From NCBI GenBank assembly GCA_033964015.1, contig CM066914.1:17749637-17813636 (forward strand): DNA of 64,000 nt, in the 5' to 3' direction. Within the stretch, counting starts at the first letter, position 1. The number at the start of each line of letters is the position of its first letter. The notes below the pieces were generated by a model that was given only the letters and a program-made list of their open reading frames with translations, did no database searches and was not told the DNA's origin. Made by a program: the position numbers and the translations under genes. Shown in pieces: positions 9,961 to 22,200 of the stretch. This DNA comes from Scolanthus callimorphus. Lineage: Eukaryota; Cnidaria; Anthozoa; Actiniaria; Edwardsiidae.

Positions 9961-11874
9961 CCTCGTCATCTTGCGGCCTACCCATAGCGCCAGGTTAAAC
10001 AGCAGCAACACAGCCAGGGCAAGGGCGGCGTAGATGCGGTAGGCGGCGCGGATGCTGATGTATTTGGTGATTATACCTCCGATCACTGTTCCACCAGCGA
10101 TCCCAATGCCTGTGTAGAGGCCATTCACAAATCCTACAAGAGTAGAGAGTTTGTCGTATTAGGTCAGTATAAATCGAAAGCGCAACGATGATTGAGAACC
10201 CAACCAATCAGATCGCGGTTATAATTTTTGATAGGCGTTTGCGTCGCCATTTCTCACTTTAAACATGCATTCCTGATCACTAATCGGGTGTATTATGAGC
10301 GGCAAAAAGCTAACGTTAGGTAAGCGCACATGGTGCCTACATGGTGCGTTGACCTCTTTTAGATCTGGAACTTAACGACATTACTAACCTTGGCTTGTTG
10401 ACAACAGATCTAGTGGCTCCGATATGTATCCAGCATAGGCAACAGCACTGGTCCAACAGAGGCAAGTTATGGAGCCAACAAAGACGTACAGCACCACGGC
10501 AACCCAAACCGTCTTGGTAAACGAAAACAGTGTAAACATTGCCGCCATCAGCACTAGGCTCACGCTTATAAGATTCATGTAGCCAAGGCAGCGCAGGATG
10601 TAGTTGACGACTAAAAATGTGCACGCGTTCACCAAGAAATGAAGCGACGTCGCTAATCCGATGATGAAAGTCGATGCGCCTAAATCATCCATGAACCAGG
10701 AGGAATAATCCATCTGAAAGCCATCCATGAACCCAAAACACGTGATAACCACCCAGAAAGGCAGCTTGTCGAACCCCAAGAACAACTCACTCCATCTCCC
10801 TTCTGATTTCTTCTTGTCGTTTTCCTGATATTTATGCCGAGTGAGCAGAACTGATACAAGCGAGGCGCTTTGGAATCCCAGCGAGAAGTAGAATGCTATC
10901 AAGTAGTTCTTGCGAAGTATGCCACACATGTGAAATGTGGTTTGGTTGATGGTGATACCTGTGATGAGGGTTGCAAACCCCATGCCTAGTGATCCCCATA
11001 GCCGGTACCTCCCGTAATAGTCACGCTTATCCTGCACGTAAGCCAGGAGGGACGCATCACACAGGGGGTCCAATAAAGAGGCCACTAGATCTCCTACTAT
11101 AACAATCGCTAGTATGATACCAAATATCCTTTGCAACTCAGTATAGTCAATCGTCCACTTCTCAATTGATTTTCTTTTCAGTGATGTGTTCATTGCAGCC
11201 ACTTGTGCCTGGGGATTTACATTTTCTTCAATAAAAGACTGAGAAAACGGTGCATTACGCTTTGAATGCGTTGGGTCGTTCAGTTGGCTCTCTTTTCCTT
11301 GATTTGTAGCTACCATGTTGTTTTGGGTTGATATTGGACTTTTCTGAATTTGCATAAAGTTATTGTCCCTTCGCAGTGTTGATCCAACTGCACTATCCAG
11401 TGGTGAGTCTTCTGACTCCATTAACTGGGCTTTCTTTCCAATTCCACCCATTTCCATACGCACTCCTTGTCCTTTTTCCGTTTGATTCATTATTACACAA
11501 GTCTGGTTTTGAGGCTGTACCGCTATGATAAGCACAAACTTAGCAATAAACCCCAAAACTCCAACGATCATAATCACTTTCCTCTTTCTATATTTATCCG
11601 CGAGATATCCTGCTCCTGGGGAACCTATGGTGTTCATAAACGGGCGAATCGCCACCAATATTCCAGCCTGTGCTGCATTTAGTCCGAGCTGCTTAAAATA
11701 CAAAGGTAGATATGGAAGCATGCTTCCAAAAGCTGCGTAAATTGTGAAGTACAACACCTTATAAACAAGAAGCACGAATGAATCCTCTTTTTCTCTTGTC
11801 ACGTTAGTGTTTATAAAAGGATCTTTTCCCTTTATTGCACGTTCACCCTTGAATTCTTGTTTTTCCGCCATCAT
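9586..11874 (-). CDS. MFSD6: MFSD6-like major facilitator superfamily membrane protein
   Basis: Two exons: 11874-10389, then 10133-9586. The donor is GTTAGT and the acceptor CTTGTAG, and the sum of 2034 nt is 678 codons including the stop. A hydrophobic N-terminal segment is followed by the MFS motif A, GYLADKYRKRK (residues 89-99). A long polar loop follows (about 120-238), then a conserved GD..AS..DP..DASLLAY and YGRYRLWGSLGMGF region. The last helices are around FVNGLYTGIGIAGGTVIGG. This order and the polar loop resemble MFSD6/MFSD6L, whose substrate is not settled. The cytoplasmic tail has 12 copies of a decapeptide and ends in a repeat copy where the Gly codon GGT is replaced by TAA. About six more in-frame repeat copies lie past the stop. 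The initiator is the first of two ATGs (MMAEK). A TAG just before it could be an acceptor for a 5' UTR exon. Confidence 0.9.
10134..10388 (-). other. Single intron of the MFSD6-like gene (255 nt)
   Basis: Donor AAG/GTTAGT and acceptor CTTGTAG/GATTTG on the minus strand. It splits a Gly codon (G/GA), and the joined reading frame gives STSQGFVNGLY, as expected for the family. Confidence 0.88.
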
Positions 11875-12009
11875 CTATACGCTGCAGTTCAACCCCGGAG
11901 TTCAACTCGACACCGAGATAAACATTTCAGTAGAATTATGTTTTGATATTTTACTTTGGTGTGCCGCCAATCACACCACAGGTCGCCCAAGCTCTTGTTT
12001 CATATTTTA

Positions 12010-12255
12010 ATAAATTTGAATGAATTTAGGCTCTTTCTCTTAGGTGGGGGAGGTTTGTGAATGATATCTCTCGAAAAAGTGATCCAAATGGCTTAAGACT
12101 TCCCAGAGGAGATCACAAAGGGCTAATAAACAAGTAAGTACAACATGATTGAACAATTCTTTTATTTTCATTATTTTACAAATTTCGACTGCAACAACCA
12201 AAATGCAAGCTATGCAGAGTGCTCTAAAACAGCCTAAATTCATTCAAATTTATGC
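12010..12255. mobile_element. ~245-bp MITE inserted in an older inverted-repeat arm
   Basis: The ends AAATTTGAATGAATTTAGGC and its exact inverse near 12234-12254 form 21-bp terminal repeats. The uninterrupted right arm of the surrounding element reads ATTTTAATAATGCACC (inverted, near 13520), which shows the empty site. Insertion is at or next to a TA dinucleotide, compatible with a Tc1/mariner-type MITE. The family is inferred. Confidence 0.75.
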
Positions 12256-13110
12256 ACCAGTCAATTGTAACCACCACCCCCCCAACCTCGGGGAAGGGTG
12301 GGGACATGGATGTTCAGCTGCGCCATACTAGATTTTTGTCCCCACCCCTGAGGCGAAATGTGTTGGAAATTCCCCCACCCTGCGGGGCAAGGATTGAAGT
12401 GATTCGATGCTACCATGCCAATATATACCGTTTCCGGGAAACGTTGTCACCCAAAAAGCCTATAAGCTTGAAGCGCAAACGATGATCGGGCTATTTAAAC
12501 TGCTACTGTTTGATCTGAATTCAGACAGTTATCGCAAAACACAGGTGAAATGATTAAATTTCAGCACATTTCCAAGCATGTTTGTTTCTAAAATTTTACA
12601 GAAATTTAAATAAATCTTTACCCATACTCCCTAGCGCACCAAGCTTTTATAGGCTTTTGGGTGACAACGTATCCCGGAAACGGTATATATTGAGTCCTTT
12701 CACCTGAATAAGAAATTTTCTAAGTAGTTATTCCAACAAATTCTCTATCATTTGCATTTTTCTACTTCACTTCACTCAATACGTAATAAAAATATCATCT
12801 AATATAGTCTTTGGCAACTCGCGCAACGAAGACACTACCTTCGCACTGTTCACAAGAACAAGTGTATCTTGGCGAGGAAAAACTAACTCCAACCAAAAAT
12901 GCTCTGCAGTGATAGGCCTGGCGGGCAGTCACTATGTTCGAAAGAAGAGTAAGCGTGAGTTCGACGTTACAGAAATTCGTCATTTGGGCTGCGCTTCACG
13001 CAAATGAATAATAATAATTTCGTCATTTCGGCGCTCAATTGCGCGCATGAAAAATAAAACCTACAGGATTGTTTACTATACATAAAAAACTTACATCTAC
13101 ACTTTCTCTG

Positions 13111-13277
13111 AGACCCCGTCCACACGCGATTTTCTAACACGATTTCGTTTGAATCCGTATACGTTTTGATACGTTTAGGCTTTCCGTCCACACTAACACG
13201 CTGATCGTTTTCATCGAATCCGTATAAGTTTGAAAACGAATACTTTGGAAAACGCGTTAGTGTGGACAGGGCCTTAG
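13111..13277. mobile_element. GTCCACAC-ended inverted-repeat element
   Basis: The left end is AGACCCCGTCCACACGCG and the right end GTGTGGACAGGGCCTTA. The interior is rich in short GTTTTNAAACG-like stretches. The same family recurs at 35409-35545, with fragments near 38645-38700. Non-coding. Confidence 0.65.
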
Positions 13278-13557
13278 GCTTGATGAAATGCGTTTATCAA
13301 AATTCGGGCGCTCCTGAGGTGGATGTATTTCCAAGGCGAAGAGAGTATTGGGAATAGGTTCTATCCCCCAACTAATCCCCCACACTCAGGGGTGGGGGGT
13401 CCATGACAAGAATATCCCCCATGTAGTCAGGACCAAAACCTGACCGATACGTATAAATGCCCCACGTTGCCCCCACCCTCCCCCGAGGTTGGGGGGGTGG
13501 TGCTTACAATTGACTGGTGCATTATTAAAATATGAAACAAGAGCTTGGGCGACCTGT

Positions 13558-15511
13558 GATCACACTCTGAGAGTCAACTGCTTCCCACTGAACTAAAACC
13601 AGACAACGTCGCGACGGAACCAGGCGACTGCACTATAATACTAGGCGAAAAAGGTCAAGAATCTGATTGGCGCATAAGATTTCACTGACGGAACAGCAAA
13701 AAGTTGCAACGATTTTAACTGCAATATCTGCGAGCAAAATGTCAGCGGTATGATTTTTAATGAATTTTAAAAACAGTAATATTTCGCCTCAAATTGTGAA
13801 CTGCGAAAATGATTTATATTGTTTTTTGCTTTATTGGACTCTATGCAACATTCTGGAGGAACATTTGGTGGAAATCTAGTACACACTAGATGGAGTATTT
13901 TTATCCGGAATCCCAGGCTTCCACGTATACTCGTATACGGAACGCCACTGTTTTGAGTCGGTCAAGGTTGCGGACGCAAACAGGTATAGTATCTTGATTA
14001 TTACTCGGGCTTCCTGTGAAAGAGCCCGAGTTATAAATTCGGCTCTGTTTTTTTTCTGCCGTTTCTGGCCTGGGTACAGATAAAAGAAAAAAATTCTTCT
14101 CTGTTCCCGCGCCCGTGCTTCAATTGGTAAGCTTTGGTTCTAAGGTCCCACGCTCTCCTAACTCAGCCACACAGAAGCTACCATGATCGCAAAATATATC
14201 TTTTAAAGGCATTGTCCTACGCAATTTGTGGCCAAATTACATCATCCGCGGTCGATATAGTTTATCGTAAGTACAACAGTAATCAATCAACATACGTTAC
14301 ATGATCGAAGCTACATGCAAGTGAGAAGATTGTTATTGCAATAATATAACGAGTGTGTAATAAAGTTGAATTGAATTGAATTGACCGCTCCCGCTTCATG
14401 TTCTATTCCCTAGTTACTGTTGCCCTAGTTACGTCGGGCAAGCCAAAATGTTACTTTGGCATAGAGCATGGAAAATGCACTGACCGATTGCAGTGTAAAA
14501 AAAGTGTGCTCCTGGCTCATAGTATATGGGTTTTATATTTTCGTCACAAAAAGCTGAAGAATTCATTAAAAATCTTTGAATTTTCAAGTTGCTCGGACAT
14601 TTTGAATTCCATAGGGAAAACTGTCCATTGTTTGGTGATTAATTAATGCGAAGACGGGATCGGTCTATTATGGCAGAGTAGAGTCATCGAACCATCCACG
14701 ATCGAGTCTCCACGATCGGCTACCTCACACCGGCCACTTTGGCAATGAACTCTGATTGGCCGAAAGACTCTAACAATTCTTCTGGTATTTTTTGACATTA
14801 ACAACTTGTCAACATCATTTCCTACCAGAGCTCCCTGGTGATAGACCTACCTTTTTAGATTCATTTTCTGCAGAGACGAGTTTTCCATCTGAGACGAGTT
14901 TCTCGTCTTGAATGTGGTTCCGTATTCTTCTATGATCACGCGAAAAAAACTTTTTTGAAGGAGAAATTTTGGCGATAATTAGCCGACGAGTTTCCCACTC
15001 GAATTCACATAAGACAGGAAATGTTTCTGACGAGAAACTAATCTCTAGTGTGAATCGGCTATTTTCATGAAAGGAAAACAAGCCAACTTGGGCTCAATAC
15101 TAAATTAACATTTTTGAAAGCTGCATCAAATACTGTAAAATATGAAACACAACTTTTTTAACGTTAACCCGCTGTACCCCATAGAAACAAGTAATTCTGG
15201 CATTCTTAATGCAACTCTGCTTCTCCATGAGCCTTGTTCAATACTAATTTTTGTTAACATGTTTCAGGTCTGATTTAGCTCGTACAAACCTTTCATGGAA
15301 AAGCTGTCTATTTTTACTAATGACATTGTCGAGGACAGAGAAGCCTTGTACTATACCTTTTGTTTTCTTTCAGGTGATACTGTGGAGACTGTTGGATCTT
15401 ATTGTCGAGCTTATATTGGGATTGGTTTGCTGTCAAATATAATTGTTCCTCTTGATCCTCCTGATCCAGGAGCATCAGCCCTCAAATGCTCGTGCGAAAG
15501 GCACGCACTAC
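13558..15511. other. Gene-poor spacer
   Basis: No convincing coding exon. A TAATAAAGTTGAATTGAATTG tract at about 14359-14383 looks like the microsatellite tail of a retroposon 3' end, but no body is recognised in front of it. A loosely palindromic stretch may lie between about 14700 and 15070. Confidence 0.5.
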
Positions 15512-15766
15512 GGCTAAACTAGGACACATGTAGCGCGCAACATTTGTGTCCTGCATGTCTCCCCGAGTGGCTAAACTAGGAAACAATCGCACGCGCGTGT
15601 CTCGGACACATCAAATGTTTCTTGTTTTGCGAAGAAACATTTCTTTGTGTCCCGGCTACAACATTTGTTGCGCGCAACAATGTTTCTCGCGTGGCTAAAC
15701 TGGGAAACATGAAGGAAACATGTGTCCGGCTACAATGTTGCGCGCTACATGTGTCCTAGTTTAGCC
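15512..15766. mobile_element. 255-bp palindromic MITE
   Basis: Left terminus GGCTAAACTAGGACACATGT with GCGCGCAAC following; the right end is its exact inverse, ending GTCCTAGTTTAGCC. Inner motifs (GGAAACAT, GTGTC, GCGCGCAAC) repeat in both orientations. A truncated relative lies at about 58612-58715 in VPS16 intronic DNA. Confidence 0.8.
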
Positions 15767-18365
15767 AGGGCTTTATGGCACAGATGGGCGAGCGCTAAAA
15801 AGTGAAGAATGTACAGCTATTTCAAGAAACGTCGGTACAACGTGCAAGCATACGCGCCAAGGCCGCTAGGGAATATGGGAAGGAGCTAACGAAGCAAAAG
15901 GAATAATTTGTAGATATCTTAAGACCCACGTTTAGTACTTAATTCATGATATTTTTTAATCTCTCGCAATTTTACACCATTTCTCCTGCAGTTGTGGTCG
16001 CGTTTATTGAAACAACTGTATGACTGTGTCCAGGTTAAATGCCTTTTACCTTAGGCAACTGCTAGGGTATGGTCTTTATCACAACGGCAGCCATCTTGGA
16101 TAGATCTTTTGTTCTTGTGCAGCCTCATCATGATTACGAGTTTCCACGCCGGGGTAAACAATGGATTTTATCCAAGATGACTGCCGTGTGATAAATGCCC
16201 ACACAGGCCCACTTCACTATATACGACTATACCAGTATGCGTAGAAACTAAATATCCCATTTTTATGATACCTCACTCTGGTCTGGCTGCTAATTCTACA
16301 AGAGCTTTGTTTAATGCTAGTCAATGTCACCAGTAGTCTCGCGAACTCAAAGAAAGATTTCCTACCCAGCTAACTTTGCGGTATGGGCGAGTACTAGTAC
16401 AATTCCGACAATGTTTCTGAAATAGCTGTATTAGGTTAGCGCCTCGTTTTCAATCTTACATATTTTTGTAGATGCAAATTGTGCGAGATACGGACTGGAT
16501 AGAAAGTGCGAGATAATTAAATTAATAAGCCAAAAGAGCATTAAAGATGCATGGGATTTTACAACTAAAGGATTTTGCTAAGACTTGTATTCTAGCAGTA
16601 ATTATTCGGTGTTGCTTCTATTTTGACCTTTCTTGCTTTTGAATCCGGTATAAAAGAAAACCACCTTCAGGCAAGTAGATTGTTTATTGCGATTGGGGCT
16701 TGAATTGTCTTGTTCCAGACATGATATCAGCGTGAACGTTTCAAATGCTCTGCTAAATCGCTCTCCCGACTTTAGTCTCTGTGTTTAATAGCTCTCTCAG
16801 GCAGCCAATCAGAGCTCAGAGAACCGCCACTCCTCTGACTTATCGCCAGCACCAAATATAACTACAAAAGTGACACGATATATGTAAATGTCACAAGTGT
16901 ATTTGGCAAACCGTCTGATTTTTGTCGTCCTTCATTTAACGAAAGTTCTAGTAATGGATTTTGCTTCACAAGTTAGAAAAAGATTGAAGAATTTCTAAAT
17001 TGAATACGGTAAGTATAGCGTATATTTAATTTAAAAGTACGTAAAAGGACTCCTGTTGTTTGAACAATTACGCTAGAGTGACGACGGTTTGCGGCGAATT
17101 CAGAAAGACAAATCATTCCAGATATACATGTCCAATTTTCTTCCATAACAGTTTTTATCTATACAAAGAACTGTTACATAGGGTTGGAAAACGAACTTTG
17201 ACAATATGTTTTTTAATTGATATTTTTTCTTTTAGAAAACTGACGCCTAGACTAAAACTGTCAAGTTTGCGTGGATTAGACTTCGCGCGCGATGCGAAAC
17301 GCTTCCCATTTTTCTAAACATGATCGTGCCTAGCTGTCGTATGAAATTCGCATTACATCGATAGCTAAGTAAATTCACTTCTTTGCTGAGTATTGAAGTT
17401 CGAGTGTATATGCCTAGACACGACACATGCTGTTATTGAATCAAGCCATTTAGCGTGAGTTTAGAACCCGCCAACAAGCACTTCGCAGGTACCTTCTTAA
17501 CTAAAACTGTCAAACTAGAATGAAATATAGCATTTACGTAACATTAAACAATATTTACATTTTCAGGCTCGAACAACTTTTTACAAGTTTTGAATCATTT
17601 TTACTTTATAATTGCATATACGCGTGGCGAAATTACGAAGATCGATTCTGGCAGCTGAAATCCCTTTTCCCTAAGCCCGTTTAACTGAGTGGGTTTCCTG
17701 TGGTTTGACTTTTCGGCGCGGGTTTTTGCATGCAGCGGGCGCGCCGGTTTCATGTGACACAGAAAATGGTGGTAATGTGACTATGAAGTGAGTCCAAACT
17801 TTACATTTAATGGAAGGGGGAAATACCCACAAAAATCATTCTCATGAAACTGAATTTCATGACACAATCCTCTGATTTGATCAATCGAAAGAGAAATTTT
17901 GTCAGCATGCAGTTTCTAAGGCGTATTATTCTGTTAATAGTAACTTTTTCTTCCCCCAGGCCCCACATGTTGAATATCGAAAACCCCGAGCAGCACGAGG
18001 TTCCTGTCTTCTAAGAAAGTCTATTAATAGTAACTTTTACTTCCCCATGCGATGGAATCAATAGATTCATAACCATTTGTTCGTCTTCATTGAGTTTTAT
18101 ACCATCGTGTCGTACCGACCTGAAAATTCATGTCAGCGGTCTTTCGAGGAGCGAGACAACTTTTGTTGAAGACAAACTTTGGTATCTTTGGTATCCTGGG
18201 TTAATTGGAATTTATAGTTGCTAGCGCATACCTTAGCTGTCGAGGATTACTATATTTAGGAGTGACGACCTAGGTAAGCATATTGGTGAGATCTTGCTAT
18301 TCAAAATCATATGCCGACAAATCGTTGGGTTTATAAAGGGGTGATTCAATTTCCATACAGTACAG
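15767..18365. other. Gene-poor spacer with a small inverted repeat
   Basis: No convincing gene. At about 16070-16200, TATGGTCTTTATCACAACGG and AGCCATCTTGGAT are mirrored by ATCCAAGATGACTGCCGTGTG, forming a ~130-bp inverted-repeat element. The rest is AT-rich single-copy-looking DNA. Confidence 0.45.
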
Positions 18366-18582
18366 TGCGGACACATAAAGTGGGCCATGCTGAACAAAAC
18401 CGACCAATCAGATTTGGCGCTTTAAATGAATCAATCCTGACAAAATTTATCCTACCAATGGAATTGTTTTTATGTGCCCTTATCATTCTCTGGGGCACAG
18501 AAATGTGATATTGTTTTCACGCCAGATCTGATTGTCGATTAATTTTGTTCAACATGGCCCGCTTTCTTTCTGTGTCCGCACT
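18366..18582. mobile_element. ~215-bp inverted-repeat element
   Basis: Left end GTGCGGACACATAAAGTGGG followed by CCATG-TGAACAAAA; right end TTTTGTTCAACATGGCCCGC through TGTGTCCGCAC. The arms match imperfectly over about 38 bp. It is non-coding and no target duplication was identified. Confidence 0.65.
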
Positions 18583-19046
18583 AAGACAGTGATGGTCCCA
18601 TGCTAGACTATGAAGCGGAAAGAGCGGCGCAAAGCACCAGGGGTGCAATGCCGTAGCTAGAAATGTTTTTGGCAAGTTTTCCCCAACACTTTGACAGCCA
18701 TTTTGACACTAAAATTTTTACTTCGCTGGGAGGACAAATGCCTCCTCCCTCCCGCTAGCTAGTTAAAGCCTTTTGGACCTCATTGTAGCTTCATGTCACC
18801 AACATCCATGTCACCAAACATGACCCCAGAGCCTTCGGTCGCGCGCCTGGCCAGGGGAAGGCGATGAGCCAAAGGATCTAGGGATCCTAATAGAAATTGG
18901 GTAATTCGAATCTTTCTTCTCCTATATCTTTAATTTCACACGTTTGACGATAAGTCCTCCCGGAAATTTGGCCAGACAACCGAAGGCTCTGGCTAGTGTG
19001 AGATATGATTGCGTACCACCAGCAGCCCACCATGTGTCAAAAGCCT
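18583..19046. other. Spacer with a short inverted repeat
   Basis: CCAGAGCCTTCGGTCG (about 18829) and CGACCGAAGGCTCTGG-like sequence (about 18974) face each other, perhaps the ends of a ~165-bp element. There is no gene. Confidence 0.4.
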
Positions 19047-19246
19047 ACATCTACTTAGCCTGCTCGCAGGCGTTGGAGGGTAGTTTTAGGTCGAGAAACG
19101 CGAGTTTGCTATCGCTTGGCCGCCATCTTGGATTTGTGAAAATGTGACAAATGTCACAAATCCAAGATGGCGGCCAAGCGATAGCAAATTCGCGTTTCTC
19201 GACCTAAAACTACTCTCCAACGCCGGCGAGCAGGTTAACATCTACT
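19047..19246. mobile_element. Near-perfect palindromic MITE with a 9-bp target-site duplication
   Basis: The element 19056-19237 (182 bp) is a nearly perfect hairpin of TAGCCTGCTCGC at one end and its inverse at the other, with arms of about 85 bp and a centre near 19142. It is flanked on both sides by the identical 9-mer ACATCTACT (19047-19055 and 19238-19246). Long terminal inverted repeats with a 9-bp duplication are characteristic of Mutator-like elements. A half copy lies at about 37283-37376. Confidence 0.85.
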
Positions 19247-22200
19247 AGCCCACCAACAGGAGCCTCCATCTACTCCACTATAGGTCTAGCCATATGCACA
19301 AAAGAGTAGAAGTTCTTCCTGGGAAATATCATTCATGTTGCTCTGGCAAAACGGAACAGATATAAAAAATTTCCCAGCAACTTTTAAAACTCAAATATAC
19401 AAAAACAGAAACAGCAAAATAAACCGTTTTAACGCATTTTAGGAGGGGTGCTTATGACTTTTGTCCACTTCGGAGCTCCCAGAATTATTCGCGAGAAGTG
19501 AAAATATAATATCTCGGGCTATCAGAGGCGACTCGCTAATCTGTCACCACACTCAGTTGTAATAATGCGACCTTGCGCCGAAGAGCGCGCACTCAAGCTT
19601 TCATCAGAGGCAAGGTCAGCAAAAGAGTGCTGCGTGTGTTGGTATAAAACAAGCGTTAAGTCAACACTTGATCAATTTTGATTGTAGAGCAAATACAAAC
19701 GTAATGAATAGCCCTGCACTAAAACGTCAAATCTGACGCGATGATATGAGAGTAGAAAGATTAAAAGGTTCCGTGCGGAGGTCGCGCGCAAATCTCGGCA
19801 TTTGCACATGCAAAATAACACATCCTCAGAAATTGCAAACTACACGTCTTTGGAGCATTACCTGAGAAAAAGAGCTAATTTCGATTATTTGCGAATAAGT
19901 GAACATAACTGGGAAGTTGTTCCTGCTGAACTGCAAAGCATGTGGTAAGTTTACACTTGAGAGTGATTTTACAGGATTTGTAACAAAAGAAGGAGCTTCA
20001 CAAACAAAAAACAATCTTGGAGCTAGAGCGCTACCCATTGTGCAATCAGTCATTCACTAGCCGAAATATCATCAATATTCCAATGCAGTTTATTTATTGT
20101 TACTGATAAGATGTATTCCAGCAGATTTCGCGATAGACGGGTCATTGTCCGCTCTAACTTGAATCCCGGGATCTCTGATTCTGCTATTCCTAGTACTCCT
20201 ACCCCTAATCCGAAAGTCTTGATTGATTTCATAGTTGCGCGGCGTCGCTAACTACATGAGCGCAGCGTCTGACGGCAATCCTTATAAGGGGAAGGAAATA
20301 GACCACCATGTGAAACAAATGAATGTATTTTTTCACTGGGACAAACAGCTCCTCTCAATTCTAGCTTTTTTCTTTTATATTCCGATTAATCCGGGTAAAA
20401 AAGAATGCCCGTCGAGCAAGAGCTATGAACTGTTATGAAGTCGGTAAATCACGCGACTTCCTTGCTGGAGTCCATCCAGATGCCGACATAGAAGAAGAGA
20501 AATACTGTTTATCAGTCAATAATAGCTAATAATGATTGAGTATTGCAGTCGATGATGAAGTATTATTGTGACGGTACGCGTTTGAATGCCTGCTGGGCTA
20601 AGTATACTCCCTATAACCTCGTGTAAACTCACCACCTGTATCTTGCTGTCTTAAATGTGAGTGTCACAGCCCGCCTTTAGTGTCTCATGCTCATAAAATA
20701 ACCGGATGGGTCCGGCGAAAATATCGCTAGCCCTTCAAGGATTAAACAAGGGCATCTGGTTAGCCCGCTGCTCTTGGTGCCAATTTTGGGAAACAAACAA
20801 CTCTAGATGGACGTAGAAAGTTCTCTTCTTCATGTTATCAAACTTTTACATCTACCTGTGCGCACTGACTCAAACCTATGGCAAAACTGGTGTTTTACTA
20901 GTCAAATACATCGGTACCGTTATTTAAGATCACTAGACAAGAGCATTGGTTCCTCCGGCATGTTAGATATCTACAACAGTGGGTCTAAGGGCTTCATAAA
21001 TTGCGGAAAGAGAGATACGAAGCTTTTTAATTTCCAAAACATAGTGTGGGGCGATGCTGAGTTGCACTTACCTTTATGGTTAGTTTTCATTTGCTACAAT
21101 GTTTCTCACGGCCAATACGAGCTAATTGGTTCACAAGAACGACCACCCTGAATATTCATGGCAGTAGTTCCCACACATGATAAATCGTAAAATGGAAAAT
21201 AATTATTACTAATAAACCTTCCCTTGCCAAGTACTCGGCCTTGTTTGTGCACCAACGTAGCTATATTTAGCGCCAGAGCAACAGGGTCACTAGGACCGAT
21301 AGAGGCTTACGTATCAGTAGACTTCAAGACGTCTTAACGATCCAGTGATTCACTAAAGGTTCCGAACGGGAAACAACTGCGCAGAAAACAATACCAGCAA
21401 CTATTTCTTTTGTCTGTCACATGATATCTCCTCAAAGCGAACTTTTTGCGAATTGATTATGAGTTGTTCTTGTTAGTTTATACAACACTCCAGTTTACAA
21501 ATTCAGTGTAAGGACGGCTCAAAAAAGAGTTCAATGAAGAGTCGGAGATATTTATTTCATATTTGTTTGTGGGCCTTTTTGATAAACCGATTACTAATGG
21601 CTAATGATACTCAGCATTCACCTGATCACCCTGGCATGATCAGTCAGTGTTGCAGAGACAGCTTTCTTTATTGAGGACGTTAAGCTCAAAATATTGTAAA
21701 AATGCGACGGAAACTAGCGTTTTTGTGGTGTAGTTTTCGTATAGACTATAGTGAAAACAGGTACTGTCAGATTGATGGAGTATCATTATTTTCCCACCAT
21801 TACACTGTCATTTGGTTAATGTTCTGCGGATGTGGCTGATATACACATTTTAGAGCCGTTAGCAGAAGTGTATCTACTAGGCAAAACGGAAATGGTAAAT
21901 GTTTTTGTGCATCGCGCGACCGCATGCGCCTTGTTTTGCATTCCATTAAACCAAAACCGGATTTAGGGCAAGACGAGTGGTATATATAAAGTGACTTGTC
22001 AAAATGTGAATTTACGTTTCCTTTCTCGATAGCTAACGACAATTGACAGATTTCCTTTTCAAGTACCGCAAAAACTCTGTTAAAGCGAAGAAACATTAAT
22101 AATCTTTTGTCTCTTATCGCGCGGATAGACGATTATGATGCCCGATTTGATAATGATATAACCTCTGATCAAAAAATTCTAGGAGTCGTCTGCAGATAGA

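Larger units (their letters stand above)
11978..13557. mobile_element. 1.6-kb composite inverted-repeat element, upstream of MFSD6-like
   Basis: The left arm (ACAGGTCGCCCAAGCTCTTG from about 11978, resuming at 12254 with GCACCAGTCAATTGTAA) is the inverse of the right arm at about 13460-13557. An inner stem pairs CCGTTTCCGGGAAACG and the sequence after it (about 12427-12470) with its inverse at about 12640-12690. The left arm is broken by a younger insertion (12010-12255), and another element sits in the right half (13111-13277). No protein is coded. The layers show nested insertion. Confidence 0.65.

Noticed and set aside
9330..9998. Plus-strand 222-codon ORF with HNHPESLLEG repeats as a gene
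   Set aside because: It is antisense to the MFSD6-like repeat tail, exists because the 30-bp unit has no stop in that frame, and lacks a convincing start or splice context.
15251..15522. Two overlapping short ORFs near 15.3 kb
   Set aside because: Unrecognised translations, running into the MITE at 15512; no supporting splice or protein evidence.
20807..21151. 114-codon ORF in the spacer upstream of the semaphorin
   Set aside because: No recognisable domain, no splice partners, and a length expected by chance in this much spacer.
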